Source: Rubellimicrobium aerolatum (GTDB lineage: Bacteria; Pseudomonadota; Alphaproteobacteria; Rhodobacterales; Rhodobacteraceae). Taken from it: 51,666 nucleotides of DNA. Location of the stretch: the NCBI RefSeq assembly GCF_017872975.1, contig NZ_JAGGJP010000019.1:1-51666 (forward strand), in the 5' to 3' direction. Made by a program: the position numbers and the translations under genes. Below are positions 29,694 through 39,352 of the stretch, piece after piece (the first letter of the stretch is position 1; the number at the start of each line of letters is the position of its first letter). The notes beneath the pieces are model-generated. The model ran no database searches. It saw only the letters and a program-made list of their open reading frames with translations, and was not told where the DNA came from.

Positions 29694-30209
29694 TTGGAGC
29701 GGACCGGAATCATCGTCGCCGTCCTGGCGGTCCAGGCCGCCTCGGGGCTGGTGTTCATCGCCAACATCGCCTTCTCGGTGCTGGGGATCGCGCCGGTCGC
29801 CTGGGTCGTCCACGAGCTGACCGAGATCGGCGCGGCGCTGGGCCTCGTGCTCGGGACCGTGCTGGGGGGCCTCGCGCTGCGCCGGTCCCGCGCCCGCGCG
29901 CTGGTCGCCGAGGCGCGGCTGCGGGCGGCCTCGGGGGCGTTCATGGAGCTGCTGGACGAGCGCTTCGCCGCCTGGGGCCTGACGCCGGCCGAGCGGGACG
30001 TGGCGCTGTTCGCCATCAAGGGCCTGAGCACGCCGGAGATCGCCCGGCTGCGGCAGGTGAGCGAGGGGACGGTCAAGGCGCAGACGGCGGCGATCTACCG
30101 CAAGGCGGGGGTCGCGGGGCGGCCGCAGCTCCTGTCGCTGTTCATCGAGGACCTGATGGAGGGGCCGCTGGAAGGGCGCGAGCGGGGGTCGGGGCGGGCC
30201 GCGTCGTGA
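29694..30209 (+). CDS. membrane-anchored LuxR-type HTH regulator
   Basis: A 171-residue protein with two N-terminal hydrophobic segments ([20 protein letters not shown] and [16 protein letters not shown]) and a C-terminal LuxR/GerE helix-turn-helix ([20 protein letters not shown], then [18 protein letters not shown]). The start is TTG 29694 with GGGGAGGG upstream. There is no receiver domain, so input probably comes through the membrane part or a partner. The adjacent PepSY-like secreted protein is the obvious candidate partner, as inference from spacing alone. Confidence 0.8.
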   Translation: MERTGIIVAVLAVQAASGLVFIANIAFSVLGIAPVAWVVHELTEIGAALGLVLGTVLGGLALRRSRARALVAEARLRAASGAFMELLDERFAAWGLTPAERDVALFAIKGLSTPEIARLRQVSEGTVKAQTAAIYRKAGVAGRPQLLSLFIEDLMEGPLEGRERGSGRAAS

Positions 30210-30273
30210 GGGCGCGCGGAGCGAGGGGCCAGGCACCTTCGGCGACGATTCCTGGCCCTGGCGGATGGGGGCG

Positions 30274-30675
30274 TCAGTCCGCCGCGTGACGCCGGAGCGT
30301 TTCAAGCGGGACGATCTCCAGCGCGCGGCGGTGGGTCGCGGCGAGGCGGACGCGGGGGGCGCAGCCTTCCTCGTGGGCTTGGAGGAAGCGGGCGGCGCAG
30401 AGGCACCAGGAGTCGCCGGGCTTCAGGCCGGGGAAGCGGAACTCGGGGCGCGGGGTGGAGAGGTCGTTGCCCAGGTATTTCGACAACGCGAGGAACTCGG
30501 CGGTCATCACGGCGCAGACGGTGTGGGAGCCGTGGTCGGCGGCGCAGGTGTCGCAGGCGCCGTTGCGGAAGAAGCCGGTGAGGGGGTCGGCGGAGCAGGG
30601 GGCGAGCGGCTGGCCCAGGACGCTGAGGGACGGGTCGGGGCGGGACGGATCGGGGCGGGACGGATCGGGGGTCAT
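30274..30675 (-). CDS. DUF2237 family protein
   Basis: A 133-residue cytosolic protein. After a repetitive N-terminus (DPSRPDPSRPDPS, encoded by a 15-base tandem repeat) it reads SVLGQPLAPCSADPLTGFFR, HTVCAVMTAEFLALSK, FPGLKPGDSWCLCAARF and THRRALEIVPL, the full DUF2237 pattern with its conserved cysteines. The function is unknown; the cysteines and histidines could bind metal. ATG at 30675 is at the start of the repeat; a start closer to SVLGQPL cannot be excluded. Confidence 0.9.
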   Translation of the reverse strand: MTPDPSRPDPSRPDPSLSVLGQPLAPCSADPLTGFFRNGACDTCAADHGSHTVCAVMTAEFLALSKYLGNDLSTPRPEFRFPGLKPGDSWCLCAARFLQAHEEGCAPRVRLAATHRRALEIVPLETLRRHAAD

Positions 30676-31022
30676 GGCGGCCTCGCGGTTGCGACGGGGG
30701 ATGTGGGGCGGGCGGAGGGCGTGGGAAGGGGGCGCGCACCATCCGGCGCGTCGGGGATCGGGGATGGACGGCGACAGGTCGCGCGGGGGGCCGAGGGCGC
30801 GAAGGGCGTATTTGGGCCAAGTTGAAGGGCCGGCGCGGGAGGCGAGAGGCGGATGGCTCTCCGACGGCCGCGCCGGACGGGAGACGGACGGGAGACGGAC
30901 GTGAGACGGACGGGCGACGGGCCGGACGCGGGCGGGTGGTCGGCCGGGGTCCGCCCCTCGCCTCCCGGCCGGCGCCGCGTGGGGCCCCCGCGATGGCCAT
31001 GGGCGGACCCCATCCGATGAGG
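30676..31022. other. non-coding region with tandem and dispersed repeats
   Basis: Holds a dispersed repeat copy (30805-30825) and about four copies of an 11-base GGACGGGAGAC unit (about 30885-30929). No gene was recognised between the DUF2237 gene and pth. Confidence 0.6.
30805..30825 (-). repeat. dispersed intergenic repeat, copy B
   Basis: 21 bases identical to copy A; no hairpin follows. Confidence 0.8.
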
Positions 31023-31709
31023 TCACCGGAAGCGGTCGGCGAGCCGTTGCAGCGGGGTGCGGGGGTCGGCTGCGGGCTGGCGCGTCTCGGGTTCGGGCGC
31101 CCTGGGCGCGGCGTCGGGCGCGGGCCTGGACGGGCGGGGGGGCGAGAGGCGCAGGGCGACCTTGTTCTGGAAGGTGGCCCAGTCGAGCGCGGGGAGGGCG
31201 GGGGCGCCGTCCTCGACGCCGCGGAGCATGTCCTCGACCCAGCCCTCGCGGTCGGCCTTGGCGAAGTCGTGGAGCACGTAGCCGGGCACCGCGTCCTTGT
31301 GGCCGGGGTGGCCGACGCCCATGCGGACGCGGTGGTAGGCGTCGCCCACGTGGGCGTGCAGCGAGCGCAGGCCGTTGTGGCCGGCGTGGCCGCCCCCCGT
31401 CTTGACCTTGAGCTTGGCCGGGGCGAGGTCGATCTCGTCGTGGAACACGATCAGGTCGGCGGGGGCGAGCTTGAGGAAGCGCATCGCCTCGCCCACCGCC
31501 TGGCCCGAGAGGTTCATGAAGGTCTGCGGCTTGAGGAGGAGGACCTTCTCGCCGCCCAGGGTGCCGTCGGCGGTCAGGGCCTGGAAGCGCGCGCGCCAAG
31601 GGCCGAAGCCGTGGGCGGCGGCGATGCGGTCCACGGCCATGAAGCCGATGTTGTGGCGGTGGCGGGCGTATTGCGCGCCGGGGTTGCCGAGGCCGACGAG
31701 GAGTTTCAT
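31023..31709 (-). CDS. pth: peptidyl-tRNA hydrolase
   Basis: A 228-residue enzyme that recycles peptidyl-tRNA. MKLLVGLGNPGAQYARHRHNIGF carries the catalytic His in the N-terminal signature; FHDEIDLAPAKLKVKTGGGHAGHNGLRS is the second signature, and RMGVGHPGHKDAVPGYVL is conserved. A Pro/Arg-rich tail follows the usual catalytic core. pth normally follows rplY; here an SMR gene on the opposite strand separates the two. Confidence 0.96.
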   Translation of the reverse strand: MKLLVGLGNPGAQYARHRHNIGFMAVDRIAAAHGFGPWRARFQALTADGTLGGEKVLLLKPQTFMNLSGQAVGEAMRFLKLAPADLIVFHDEIDLAPAKLKVKTGGGHAGHNGLRSLHAHVGDAYHRVRMGVGHPGHKDAVPGYVLHDFAKADREGWVEDMLRGVEDGAPALPALDWATFQNKVALRLSPPRPSRPAPDAAPRAPEPETRQPAADPRTPLQRLADRFR

Positions 31710-31813
31710 GGGGGGCGTTGTAGCGCGGGGCGGCCTCGAAGGAAACGGGCGGAGGTCGCGGGCGACGTGACGCGGGCGGCGGGGCGTGGCACGAGACGGG
31801 GCGGAGGTGCGTC

Positions 31814-32155
31814 GTGGGGCGAATCGAGCTGTATGGAATCCTGGCGGTCGCCATCGTGGCCGAGGTGGTGGCGACGAGCGCGCTCGCCCGGTCGGCGGGG
31901 CTGACGCGGTGGGGGCCGTCGCTGGTGGCCTTCGCGGGCTATGGGGTGGCGTTCTGGCTGCTGTCGCTGGCCTTGCAGGTGATCCCGACGGGGATCGTCT
32001 ACGCGATCTGGTCGGGCCTGGGGATCGTGCTGATCGCCGGCGTGGCCTGGATCGGCCAGGGCCAGCGGCTGGACGCGCCGGCGGTGCTGGGGCTGGCGCT
32101 GATCGTGGCGGGGGTGCTGGTGGTCAACCTGTTCTCGGGGACGGTGGGGCACTAG
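31814..32155 (+). CDS. SMR-family multidrug efflux protein
   Basis: A 113-residue protein with four transmembrane helices. Glu17 in AVAIVAEVVATSALARS is the equivalent of the essential EmrE Glu14. The helix 2-3 sequence FWLLSLALQVIPTGIVYAIWSGLGI is the typical SMR core. The family exports quaternary ammonium or cationic compounds in exchange for protons. A GTG start at 31814 is assumed. It is inserted between pth and rplY on the opposite strand; no riboswitch was seen upstream. Confidence 0.88.
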   Translation: MGRIELYGILAVAIVAEVVATSALARSAGLTRWGPSLVAFAGYGVAFWLLSLALQVIPTGIVYAIWSGLGIVLIAGVAWIGQGQRLDAPAVLGLALIVAGVLVVNLFSGTVGH

Positions 32156-32197
32156 GGCGGGCGGGGCCTGGGGCGGTGATCCTGCCCCCGGAACGGA

Positions 32198-32221
32198 GAC
32201 GGGACCCCGAAGGGTCCCGTC
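32198..32221. terminator. bidirectional hairpin between the SMR gene and rplY
   Basis: GACGGGACCC (32198-32207) pairs perfectly with GGGTCCCGTC (32212-32221). Read on the rplY strand the loop is TTCG closed by C-G, an extra-stable tetraloop. T-tracts are weak, but it lies exactly between two convergent genes. Confidence 0.75.
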
Positions 32222-32247
32222 GGTCGATCCGCAGGGCGGCCGGGCCG

Positions 32248-32859
32248 TCAGGAGGCGGCGGCGTCGTCCTCGTTGTCCGAGGAGCGCAGGCCCGAGGGGG
32301 CCGAGATGTTGGCCACGACGAAGTTCCGGTCGATCACCGGCCGGGCGCCGGCGGGGAGCGGGATGTCGTTGATGTGGATGACGTCGCCGATGTTGCGGCC
32401 CGTCAGGTCCACCTCTATGTGGTCGGGGATGTCGCCGGCGGTGACCTCCAGCTCGACCTGCGGGCGGACGACGACCAGCGTGCCGCCGCGCTTGAGGCCG
32501 GGCGCCGCGCCGTGGTTGGTGAACTCCACGTCGATCAGCAGGTTGATCCGCGTCGTGGGCGAGATGCGGAGGAAGTCCACGTGCGTCGGCAGGTCCTTGA
32601 CGACGTGGCGCTGCACGCCCCGGCAGACGACGCGCTGGTCGGGCTGCCCCTCGACCTTGAGGTTGAACATCGTGCTGAGGAAGTGGCCGGCCTTGAGCCG
32701 CTTCATCAGGGCGTTGAATTCCAGGTTGATCGGGAGGGGCTGCTCGCCCCCGCCGTAGACGATGCCAGGCACGTCGCCGTCGCGGCGAGCGGCGCGGGCG
32801 GCCCCCTTGCCCGTCCCCGCGCGGACCTGGGCCACGAGATCGATGACCTCACCAGCCAT
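32248..32859 (-). CDS. rplY: 50S ribosomal protein L25 (long, CTC-type)
   Basis: A 203-residue 5S rRNA-binding protein of the L25/Ctc class with an extra C-terminal TL5 domain. The N-terminal RNA-binding part contains [21 protein letters not shown]; the second domain contains [22 protein letters not shown] and [23 protein letters not shown] 32859 ([10 protein letters not shown]) has TTGGAG seven bases upstream; ATG 32871 is less well placed. A terminator-shaped hairpin with a T-tract lies just before the ribosome-binding site. Confidence 0.95.
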   Translation of the reverse strand: MAGEVIDLVAQVRAGTGKGAARAARRDGDVPGIVYGGGEQPLPINLEFNALMKRLKAGHFLSTMFNLKVEGQPDQRVVCRGVQRHVVKDLPTHVDFLRISPTTRINLLIDVEFTNHGAAPGLKRGGTLVVVRPQVELEVTAGDIPDHIEVDLTGRNIGDVIHINDIPLPAGARPVIDRNFVVANISAPSGLRSSDNEDDAAAS

Positions 32860-32875
32860 GGTGTTCTCCAATATG

Positions 32876-32923
32876 AAAAGGGGCCGCCCTCCAAGGGTGA
32901 ACGGCCCGGTTGAGGGCGGTCCC
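32876..32923 (-). promoter_or_regulatory. candidate rplY (L25) leader attenuator
   Basis: On the rplY strand, GGGACCGCCCTC (32923-32912) pairs with GAGGGCGGCCC (32891-32881) around a 20-base loop with one A bulge. A T-tract follows at 32879-32876, 16 bases before the ATG. No upstream minus-strand gene exists for it to terminate, so regulated early termination of the rplY message is the best reading. L25-type leaders are known in gammaproteobacteria; whether this is a related class is not known to me. Confidence 0.55.
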
Positions 32924-32963
32924 TTAGCGCAGGCGGGGGGAAAAGGGAAGGGGCGCGCCCTTG

Positions 32964-33023
32964 GCTTTCTTTGACTTCAAGTATCCTGGGGGAGGCCCCG
33001 AAGGGGACGGGGGCGAAGCCCCC
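32964..33023 (+). repeat. dispersed intergenic repeat, copy D with hairpin
   Basis: CTTTCTTTGACTTCAAGTAT then CCTGGGGGAGG, with GGGGGC-GAA-GCCCCC at 33009-33023. It lies between rplY and the guanidine riboswitch. Confidence 0.8.
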
Positions 33024-33081
33024 TCGCGACGGCGGCCGGCGAGGCTTGCCGACGCCGGCGGGGCGGACCATCCTGCCCGGC

Positions 33082-33124
33082 GCGGGGACGGCCCCGCCAT
33101 GAGCGCCAGTCCGGGACGGCCCGG
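33082..33124 (+). promoter_or_regulatory. guanidine-II (mini-ykkC) riboswitch
   Basis: Two GC-rich hairpins each carry the diagnostic ACGG tetraloop: GCGGGG-ACGG-CCCCGC (33082-33097) and CCGGG-ACGG-CCCGG (33111-33124), with a 13-base linker. The gdx ribosome-binding region begins a few bases after the second hairpin. Position before a SugE/Gdx gene fits the known class, in which guanidinium frees the ribosome-binding site. Confidence 0.9.
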
Positions 33125-33147
33125 CCGTTTGGAGGGGGAGGGCCGGC

Positions 33148-33465
33148 ATGGCCTGGATCGCGTTGGTCGTCGCGGGACTGCTGGAGGTCGTCTGGGCCAC
33201 GGCGATGAAGCAGTCGGAGGGCTTCACCCGGCTGGGGCCGAGCGTGGTGACGCTGGCGGGGATGCTCCTGAGCTTCGGGCTGCTGTCCTGGTCGATGCGG
33301 GTGCTGCCCCTGGGGACGGCCTACACCGTCTGGACGGGGATCGGCGCGGTCGGGGCCTTCGCGGTGGGCGTGCTGGCGCTGGGCGAGGCGGCGAGCCCGC
33401 TGCGGCTGGCGGCGGCGGGGCTGATCGTGGCGGGGATCGTGCTGATGAAGGTGGCGTCGGAGTGA
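33148..33465 (+). CDS. gdx: guanidinium exporter Gdx (SugE-type SMR protein)
   Basis: A 105-residue, four-helix SMR protein of the SugE/Gdx clade. [20 protein letters not shown] carries essential Glu13, and [19 protein letters not shown] is the Gdx-type helix 3 region (the G-x-A-Y-x-V-W-T-G-I-G signature). It exports guanidinium in exchange for protons. ATG 33148 is preceded by GGAGGGGGAGGG. The guanidine-II riboswitch upstream supports the substrate strongly. Confidence 0.93.
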   Translation: MAWIALVVAGLLEVVWATAMKQSEGFTRLGPSVVTLAGMLLSFGLLSWSMRVLPLGTAYTVWTGIGAVGAFAVGVLALGEAASPLRLAAAGLIVAGIVLMKVASE

Positions 33466-33510
33466 GGCGGCCGGGGATGGCGGCGTGGAACGTCGCGCGA
33501 CGGCGCGAAA

Positions 33511-33527
33511 ACTCCAGCGCCTGGAGT
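33511..33527. promoter_or_regulatory. perfect 7-bp palindrome before the MFS gene
   Basis: ACTCCAG (33511-33517) and CTGGAGT (33521-33527) around CGC, followed by TAACAAT. The 17-bp dyad shape resembles MerR-family operators, but no merR-like gene is nearby. Confidence 0.4.
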
Positions 33528-33636
33528 AACAATCGGTGATCCGCGCGGCGTTGCGGGCGGCACGGGAGATTGCGAGAAGCGGCCCATGCGCCGTCCCCGG
33601 TGCGCGTTTTCCGAAACCCCGACCCCAGGTGATCCC

Positions 33637-34791
33637 ATGTCCGTCCTGACCGCCGTGCGCCTGTCGGCGCGGCCCAGCGCCGCCTTTGCGTCGCTGGGGC
33701 TCTTCTGGGGGACCTGGGCGGGCTACGTGCCGGTCGTGAAGGGGGGCCTGGGCGTGGACGACGGCACCTTCGGGCTGCTGCTGCTGGGCTCGGCCTGCGG
33801 GCTGGTCTCGGCCATGTGGATCGCGCCGCGCACGGACAAGGCCTTGGGCGCGCGGGCGATGCAGGTGCTGGCGTCGTGCTTCGCCCTGGCTTGGCTGCTG
33901 CCGACCCTGGCAGGCGGGGCCGTGCCGTTCTTCGGGGCGCTGGTCGTGGTCGGGCTCTGCTCGGGGCTCCTGGACGTGACCATGAACGCGCGGGTGTCGG
34001 AGCGGGAGGCCGTCACGGGGCGGAGCCTCATGAACGCGGCGCACGGGATGTTCTCGGTGGGCTACACGCTGGGGGCGCTCTGGGCGGCGGTGGCGCGGAC
34101 GGCGGGGCTGGCGCCGGTCGCGGCGCTGGCGGGCGTGGCGGCGCTGGTGCTGGTGGCCATGGTGCCGTGGATGCGGCAGGAGCCGCACGTGGTCCCCCAT
34201 CCGGCAGCGGGGCGGGGGCGCTATCCGTGGGTCGCGATCCTGCTGTGCGGCGGCGTGGTGCTGGCGGCCTTCATGACCGAGGCCGCGACCGAGGCCTGGT
34301 CGGCGCTCCACATCGAGCGGACGCTGGGCGGGCAGGCGGCCGAGGGGGCGCTGGGCCCGGCGATGCTGGGGCTGACCATGACGGTCGGGCGCTTCGGCGG
34401 GCAGGTGGTGGCCGAGCGGCTGCGCGAGGTGGCGGTGGTCGTGGGCGCGAGCGCGCTGGCGGCGCTGGGCGCGCTGGTGGCGGCCTGGGCGCCGGGGCCG
34501 GGGGTGGCCTATCTGGGCTTCGGGATGTTCGGGCTGGGGGTGTCGGTGATCGGGCCGATGGGCCTTGCCTTGGTGGGCAAGATGGTGCCCGCGCATTTCC
34601 GCACCGAGGCGATCAGCCGGGCGGCGGTGATGGGCTTCTCGGGCTTCTTCTTCGCCCCCGTGATCATGGGGCTGGTGAGCCAGGGCTTCGGGCTGCGCTG
34701 GGCCTTCACCTGCATGGCGGTGCTGGTGGCGGGGGCGATCCCGCTGGCGCTGCTGCTGGCGCGTCGGCCGGCCGCGTTGCAGCCGGCCTGA
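33637..34791 (+). CDS. MFS transporter
   Basis: A 384-residue protein with about twelve hydrophobic segments. GLFWGTWAGYVPVVKGGLGV near the N-terminus and GLCSGLLDVTMNARVSERE in the middle are typical of the YbjJ/FucP-like major facilitator group, in which the latter segment is conserved. The substrate is unknown. ATG 33637 is chosen from the family start. It ends four bases before the convergent amylosucrase stop. A perfect palindrome lies about 110 bases upstream. Confidence 0.85.
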   Translation: MSVLTAVRLSARPSAAFASLGLFWGTWAGYVPVVKGGLGVDDGTFGLLLLGSACGLVSAMWIAPRTDKALGARAMQVLASCFALAWLLPTLAGGAVPFFGALVVVGLCSGLLDVTMNARVSEREAVTGRSLMNAAHGMFSVGYTLGALWAAVARTAGLAPVAALAGVAALVLVAMVPWMRQEPHVVPHPAAGRGRYPWVAILLCGGVVLAAFMTEAATEAWSALHIERTLGGQAAEGALGPAMLGLTMTVGRFGGQVVAERLREVAVVVGASALAALGALVAAWAPGPGVAYLGFGMFGLGVSVIGPMGLALVGKMVPAHFRTEAISRAAVMGFSGFFFAPVIMGLVSQGFGLRWAFTCMAVLVAGAIPLALLLARRPAALQPA

Positions 34792-34795
34792 GGCG

Positions 34796-36652
<1,857 letters not shown>

Positions 36653-36804
36653 GGCGCATCCCCCTGCGGACCTTGCCCGCCGGGTTAGGGCAGGCGCGGG
36701 GCCGGGGCAAGCGCGGCGACGGAACGGGAGGGGAACACGGGCGGCCTTAACCTCCTGTTTGCAGGTCGGGTGGTAGGATGGGGACGTGAAACCTGTGGTG
36801 CGTG

Positions 36805-38364
36805 ATGAAATATCTTTTCCGTTTGGCGCGTCGCCCGTCGGAGGTGGCGGGGCTCCTCCTCGTCCTGGCGCTGTTCTGGCTGGCTCACCGGGCCGACCTG
36901 CTGGAGCGGTTCTTCGCCTTCTCCCGCGCCCACGAGGACTGGGAGCTGGACGAGATCTTCTCGCTGGTGGCGGTGGCGGCGCTGGTCGCGCCCCTGCTGC
37001 TGTGGCGCTGGAACCGCAGCCTCGCCCGCGCCCACGGCGAGACCGCCGCCGCCCAGGCCGAGGCGCAGCGCGTCGCGCTCCATGACCCGCTGACCGGGCT
37101 GCCCAATCGGCGGGGGTTGCACCACCGGCTGCGGGACGCCGCGCGGACCGGGCGGGCGCTGACGCTGCTGCTCCTCGACCTCGACCGCTTCAAGCCGGTC
37201 AACGACCTGCGCGGCCACGACGCGGGGGACGAGCTGCTCTGCGCCGTGGCGGGGCGGCTGCGCCGGATCGTGCCGGAGGACGCGCTGGTGGCGCGGCTGG
37301 GCGGCGACGAGTTCGTCGTCGCGGCGGGGGGGGCCTGCGGACCGGGCCGGGGCGCCGCCCTGGCCGAGCACGTCCTGCGCGGCCTGTCCGAGCCCTTCGA
37401 CTTCGACGGCTGGTCGGCCAGCATCTCCTGCTCCATCGGCATCGCCGACGGGGAGGAGGGGGTGCCCCCGCCCGAGCTGCTGCGCCGCGCCGACCAGGCG
37501 ATGTATCGCGCCAAGCAGGCGGGGCGCGACGGCTGGGCGCGCTACGACGCGGCCCTGGGCGAGGCGCTGCGCGTACGGGCGGCGCTGGAGCACGACCTGC
37601 GCCGCGCGCTGGCCGAGGACCGGATCACGCCGTTCTTCCAGCCGATCTACGACCTGCCGGGGCGGCGGCTGCGCGGCTTCGAGGTGCTGTCGCGCTGGAA
37701 CGACCCCGAGCGGGGCTACGTGCCGCCCGACCTGTTCATCCCCCTGGCCGAGGAGCTGGGGCTCATCGAGCGGCTGAGCGAGCAGGTGCTCGACCGCGCC
37801 TGCGCGGCTCTGACGGGCTGGCCCACGGATCTGCCGATCTCGTTCAACCTGTCGCCGCGCCAGTTCGCCGACGCCTCGCTGCCGCGCCGCGTCCTGGGCA
37901 TCCTCGATCGCCACGGCCTGCCGGGGTCGCGGCTGGAGATCGAGATCACCGAGCGGGCGGTGCTGGCCGACCTGGAGGTGGCGCGACGGATCATCGCCCA
38001 GCTGGCGGCGGTGGGGGTGCGGATCTCGCTCGACGACTTCGGGACGGGGACGTCGAGCCTCGCGATCCTGACGCAGTTGCCCATCGACCGGATCAAGATC
38101 GACCGGAGCTTCATCGCCGAGGTGGACCTGCTGCCCGAGCGGGGGAAGATCGTGTCGGGGGTGCTGGCGCTGGCGCGGTCGCTGGGGCTGGACGTGACCG
38201 CCGAGGGCATCGAGCGCGACGAGGAGCTGGCCTTCCTGGCGGAGCGGCGCTGCGCGCTGGGCCAGGGGTTCCTCCTGGGCCGCCCCCAGCCGGCCGAGGG
38301 CGTGGCGGCGATGCTGGAGGCCGAGGCGGGGCGGGCCGCCGAGGCGCTGCGGGCGGCGGTGTAG
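36805..38364 (+). CDS. membrane GGDEF-EAL cyclic-di-GMP protein
   Basis: A 519-residue protein with two N-terminal hydrophobic segments (about 12-28 and 50-68). A GGDEF domain follows (HDPLTGLPNRRGL to ADQAMYRAKQAGRDG) with intact LGGDEF, then an EAL domain. EAL catalytic motifs appear kept: FEVLSRW, NLSPRQF, EIEITERAV, LDDFGTGTSS, KIDRSF, TAEGIE and GQGFLLGRP. No clear inhibitory RxxD site precedes GGDEF. Both synthesis and degradation of c-di-GMP look possible; the net activity is unknown. The start is ATG 36805 or GTG 36802. Confidence 0.92.
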   Translation: MKYLFRLARRPSEVAGLLLVLALFWLAHRADLLERFFAFSRAHEDWELDEIFSLVAVAALVAPLLLWRWNRSLARAHGETAAAQAEAQRVALHDPLTGLPNRRGLHHRLRDAARTGRALTLLLLDLDRFKPVNDLRGHDAGDELLCAVAGRLRRIVPEDALVARLGGDEFVVAAGGACGPGRGAALAEHVLRGLSEPFDFDGWSASISCSIGIADGEEGVPPPELLRRADQAMYRAKQAGRDGWARYDAALGEALRVRAALEHDLRRALAEDRITPFFQPIYDLPGRRLRGFEVLSRWNDPERGYVPPDLFIPLAEELGLIERLSEQVLDRACAALTGWPTDLPISFNLSPRQFADASLPRRVLGILDRHGLPGSRLEIEITERAVLADLEVARRIIAQLAAVGVRISLDDFGTGTSSLAILTQLPIDRIKIDRSFIAEVDLLPERGKIVSGVLALARSLGLDVTAEGIERDEELAFLAERRCALGQGFLLGRPQPAEGVAAMLEAEAGRAAEALRAAV

Positions 38365-38560
38365 GGCGGGGCGGGCGGTGGCAGCGGGGCAGGTTCGTCG
38401 TCCCGGCGGGGTCCGGGATGGGTGGGCTGGTCCGGTCCGGGGCGCACGCAGGGGAGGCGAGCCCGGATCGGGGCGGAGGGGCCGCGTCCGGCGCGAGGTC
38501 TCCGCGGCGGGACCGGGACCTCGGGCCGGATGGCTCCGCACCGGGATCGAGCCCGGGAGG

Positions 38561-39352
38561 TCAGGCCGCGTGGGCGCCCTCGGCGAGGGAGCGGACGAAG
38601 GCCAGCACCTCGGCGGGGCTGCGGCCCTGCGCGATCTCGGCCACGATGGCCGAGCCCACCACCGCGCCGTCGGCCACGGCGGCGATCTCGCGCGCGGCCT
38701 CGGGGGTGCGGATGCCGAAGCCCACGATCACGGGAAGGGAGGTCTGCGCCTTGATGCGCGCGACCTCGGGGCCCACGTCGGCGGCCTGCGCGGCGGCGGC
38801 GCCGGTGATGCCGGTGATCGAGACGTAGTACACGAAGCCCGAGGTGTTCCGCAGCACCCGGGGCAGGCGGCGGTCGTCGGTCGTGGGGGTGGCGAGGCGG
38901 ATGAAGTTCAGGCCCGCGGCCTGGGCGGGCAGGCAGAGCTCCTCGTCCTCCTCGGGGGGGAGGTCCACGACGATGAGGCCGTCGATGCCGGCCTCGCGCG
39001 CCTGTTCGAGGAAGAGCGGCACCCCGCGCGAATGGATGGGGTTGTAGTAGCCCATCAGCACGATGGGGGTCTGGTCCCCGGTCGCGCGCAGGTCGCGGGC
39101 GATCTGGAGCGTCCGGTCGAGGGTCTGCCCCCCGGCAAGGGCCCGCTGCCCGGCGAGCTGGATCGTCGGGCCGTCGGCCATGGGGTCGGTGAAGGGGAGG
39201 CCGAGCTCGATGATGTCCACGCCGGCGGCAGGAAGGCCCAGCACGATCTCGCGCGAGGTCTCGTGGTCGGGATCGCCCGCCATGACGTAGGCCACGAAGG
39301 CCTTGCGCCCCTGGGCGCGCAGCCGCGCGAAGGTGTCGTCGATCCGTGTCAT
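38561..39352 (-). CDS. trpA: tryptophan synthase alpha chain
   Basis: A 263-residue TIM-barrel enzyme that cleaves indole-3-glycerol phosphate. [20 protein letters not shown] carries the catalytic Glu and Asp, and [14 protein letters not shown] plus [14 protein letters not shown] complete the signature. ATG at 39352 ([15 protein letters not shown]) is the family start. It is separated from trpFB by 10 kb and lies on the opposite strand, although TrpA and TrpB act as one complex. Confidence 0.97.
   Translation of the reverse strand: MTRIDDTFARLRAQGRKAFVAYVMAGDPDHETSREIVLGLPAAGVDIIELGLPFTDPMADGPTIQLAGQRALAGGQTLDRTLQIARDLRATGDQTPIVLMGYYNPIHSRGVPLFLEQAREAGIDGLIVVDLPPEEDEELCLPAQAAGLNFIRLATPTTDDRRLPRVLRNTSGFVYYVSITGITGAAAAQAADVGPEVARIKAQTSLPVIVGFGIRTPEAAREIAAVADGAVVGSAIVAEIAQGRSPAEVLAFVRSLAEGAHAA

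Noticed and set aside
36722-36736. GAAC-GGGAGGG-GAAC between the amylosucrase and GGDEF-EAL genes
   Set aside because: It matches GAAC-N7-GAAC, but the spacer is all purine/GC-rich and no promoter elements fit around it; roughly one such match is expected by chance in the window.
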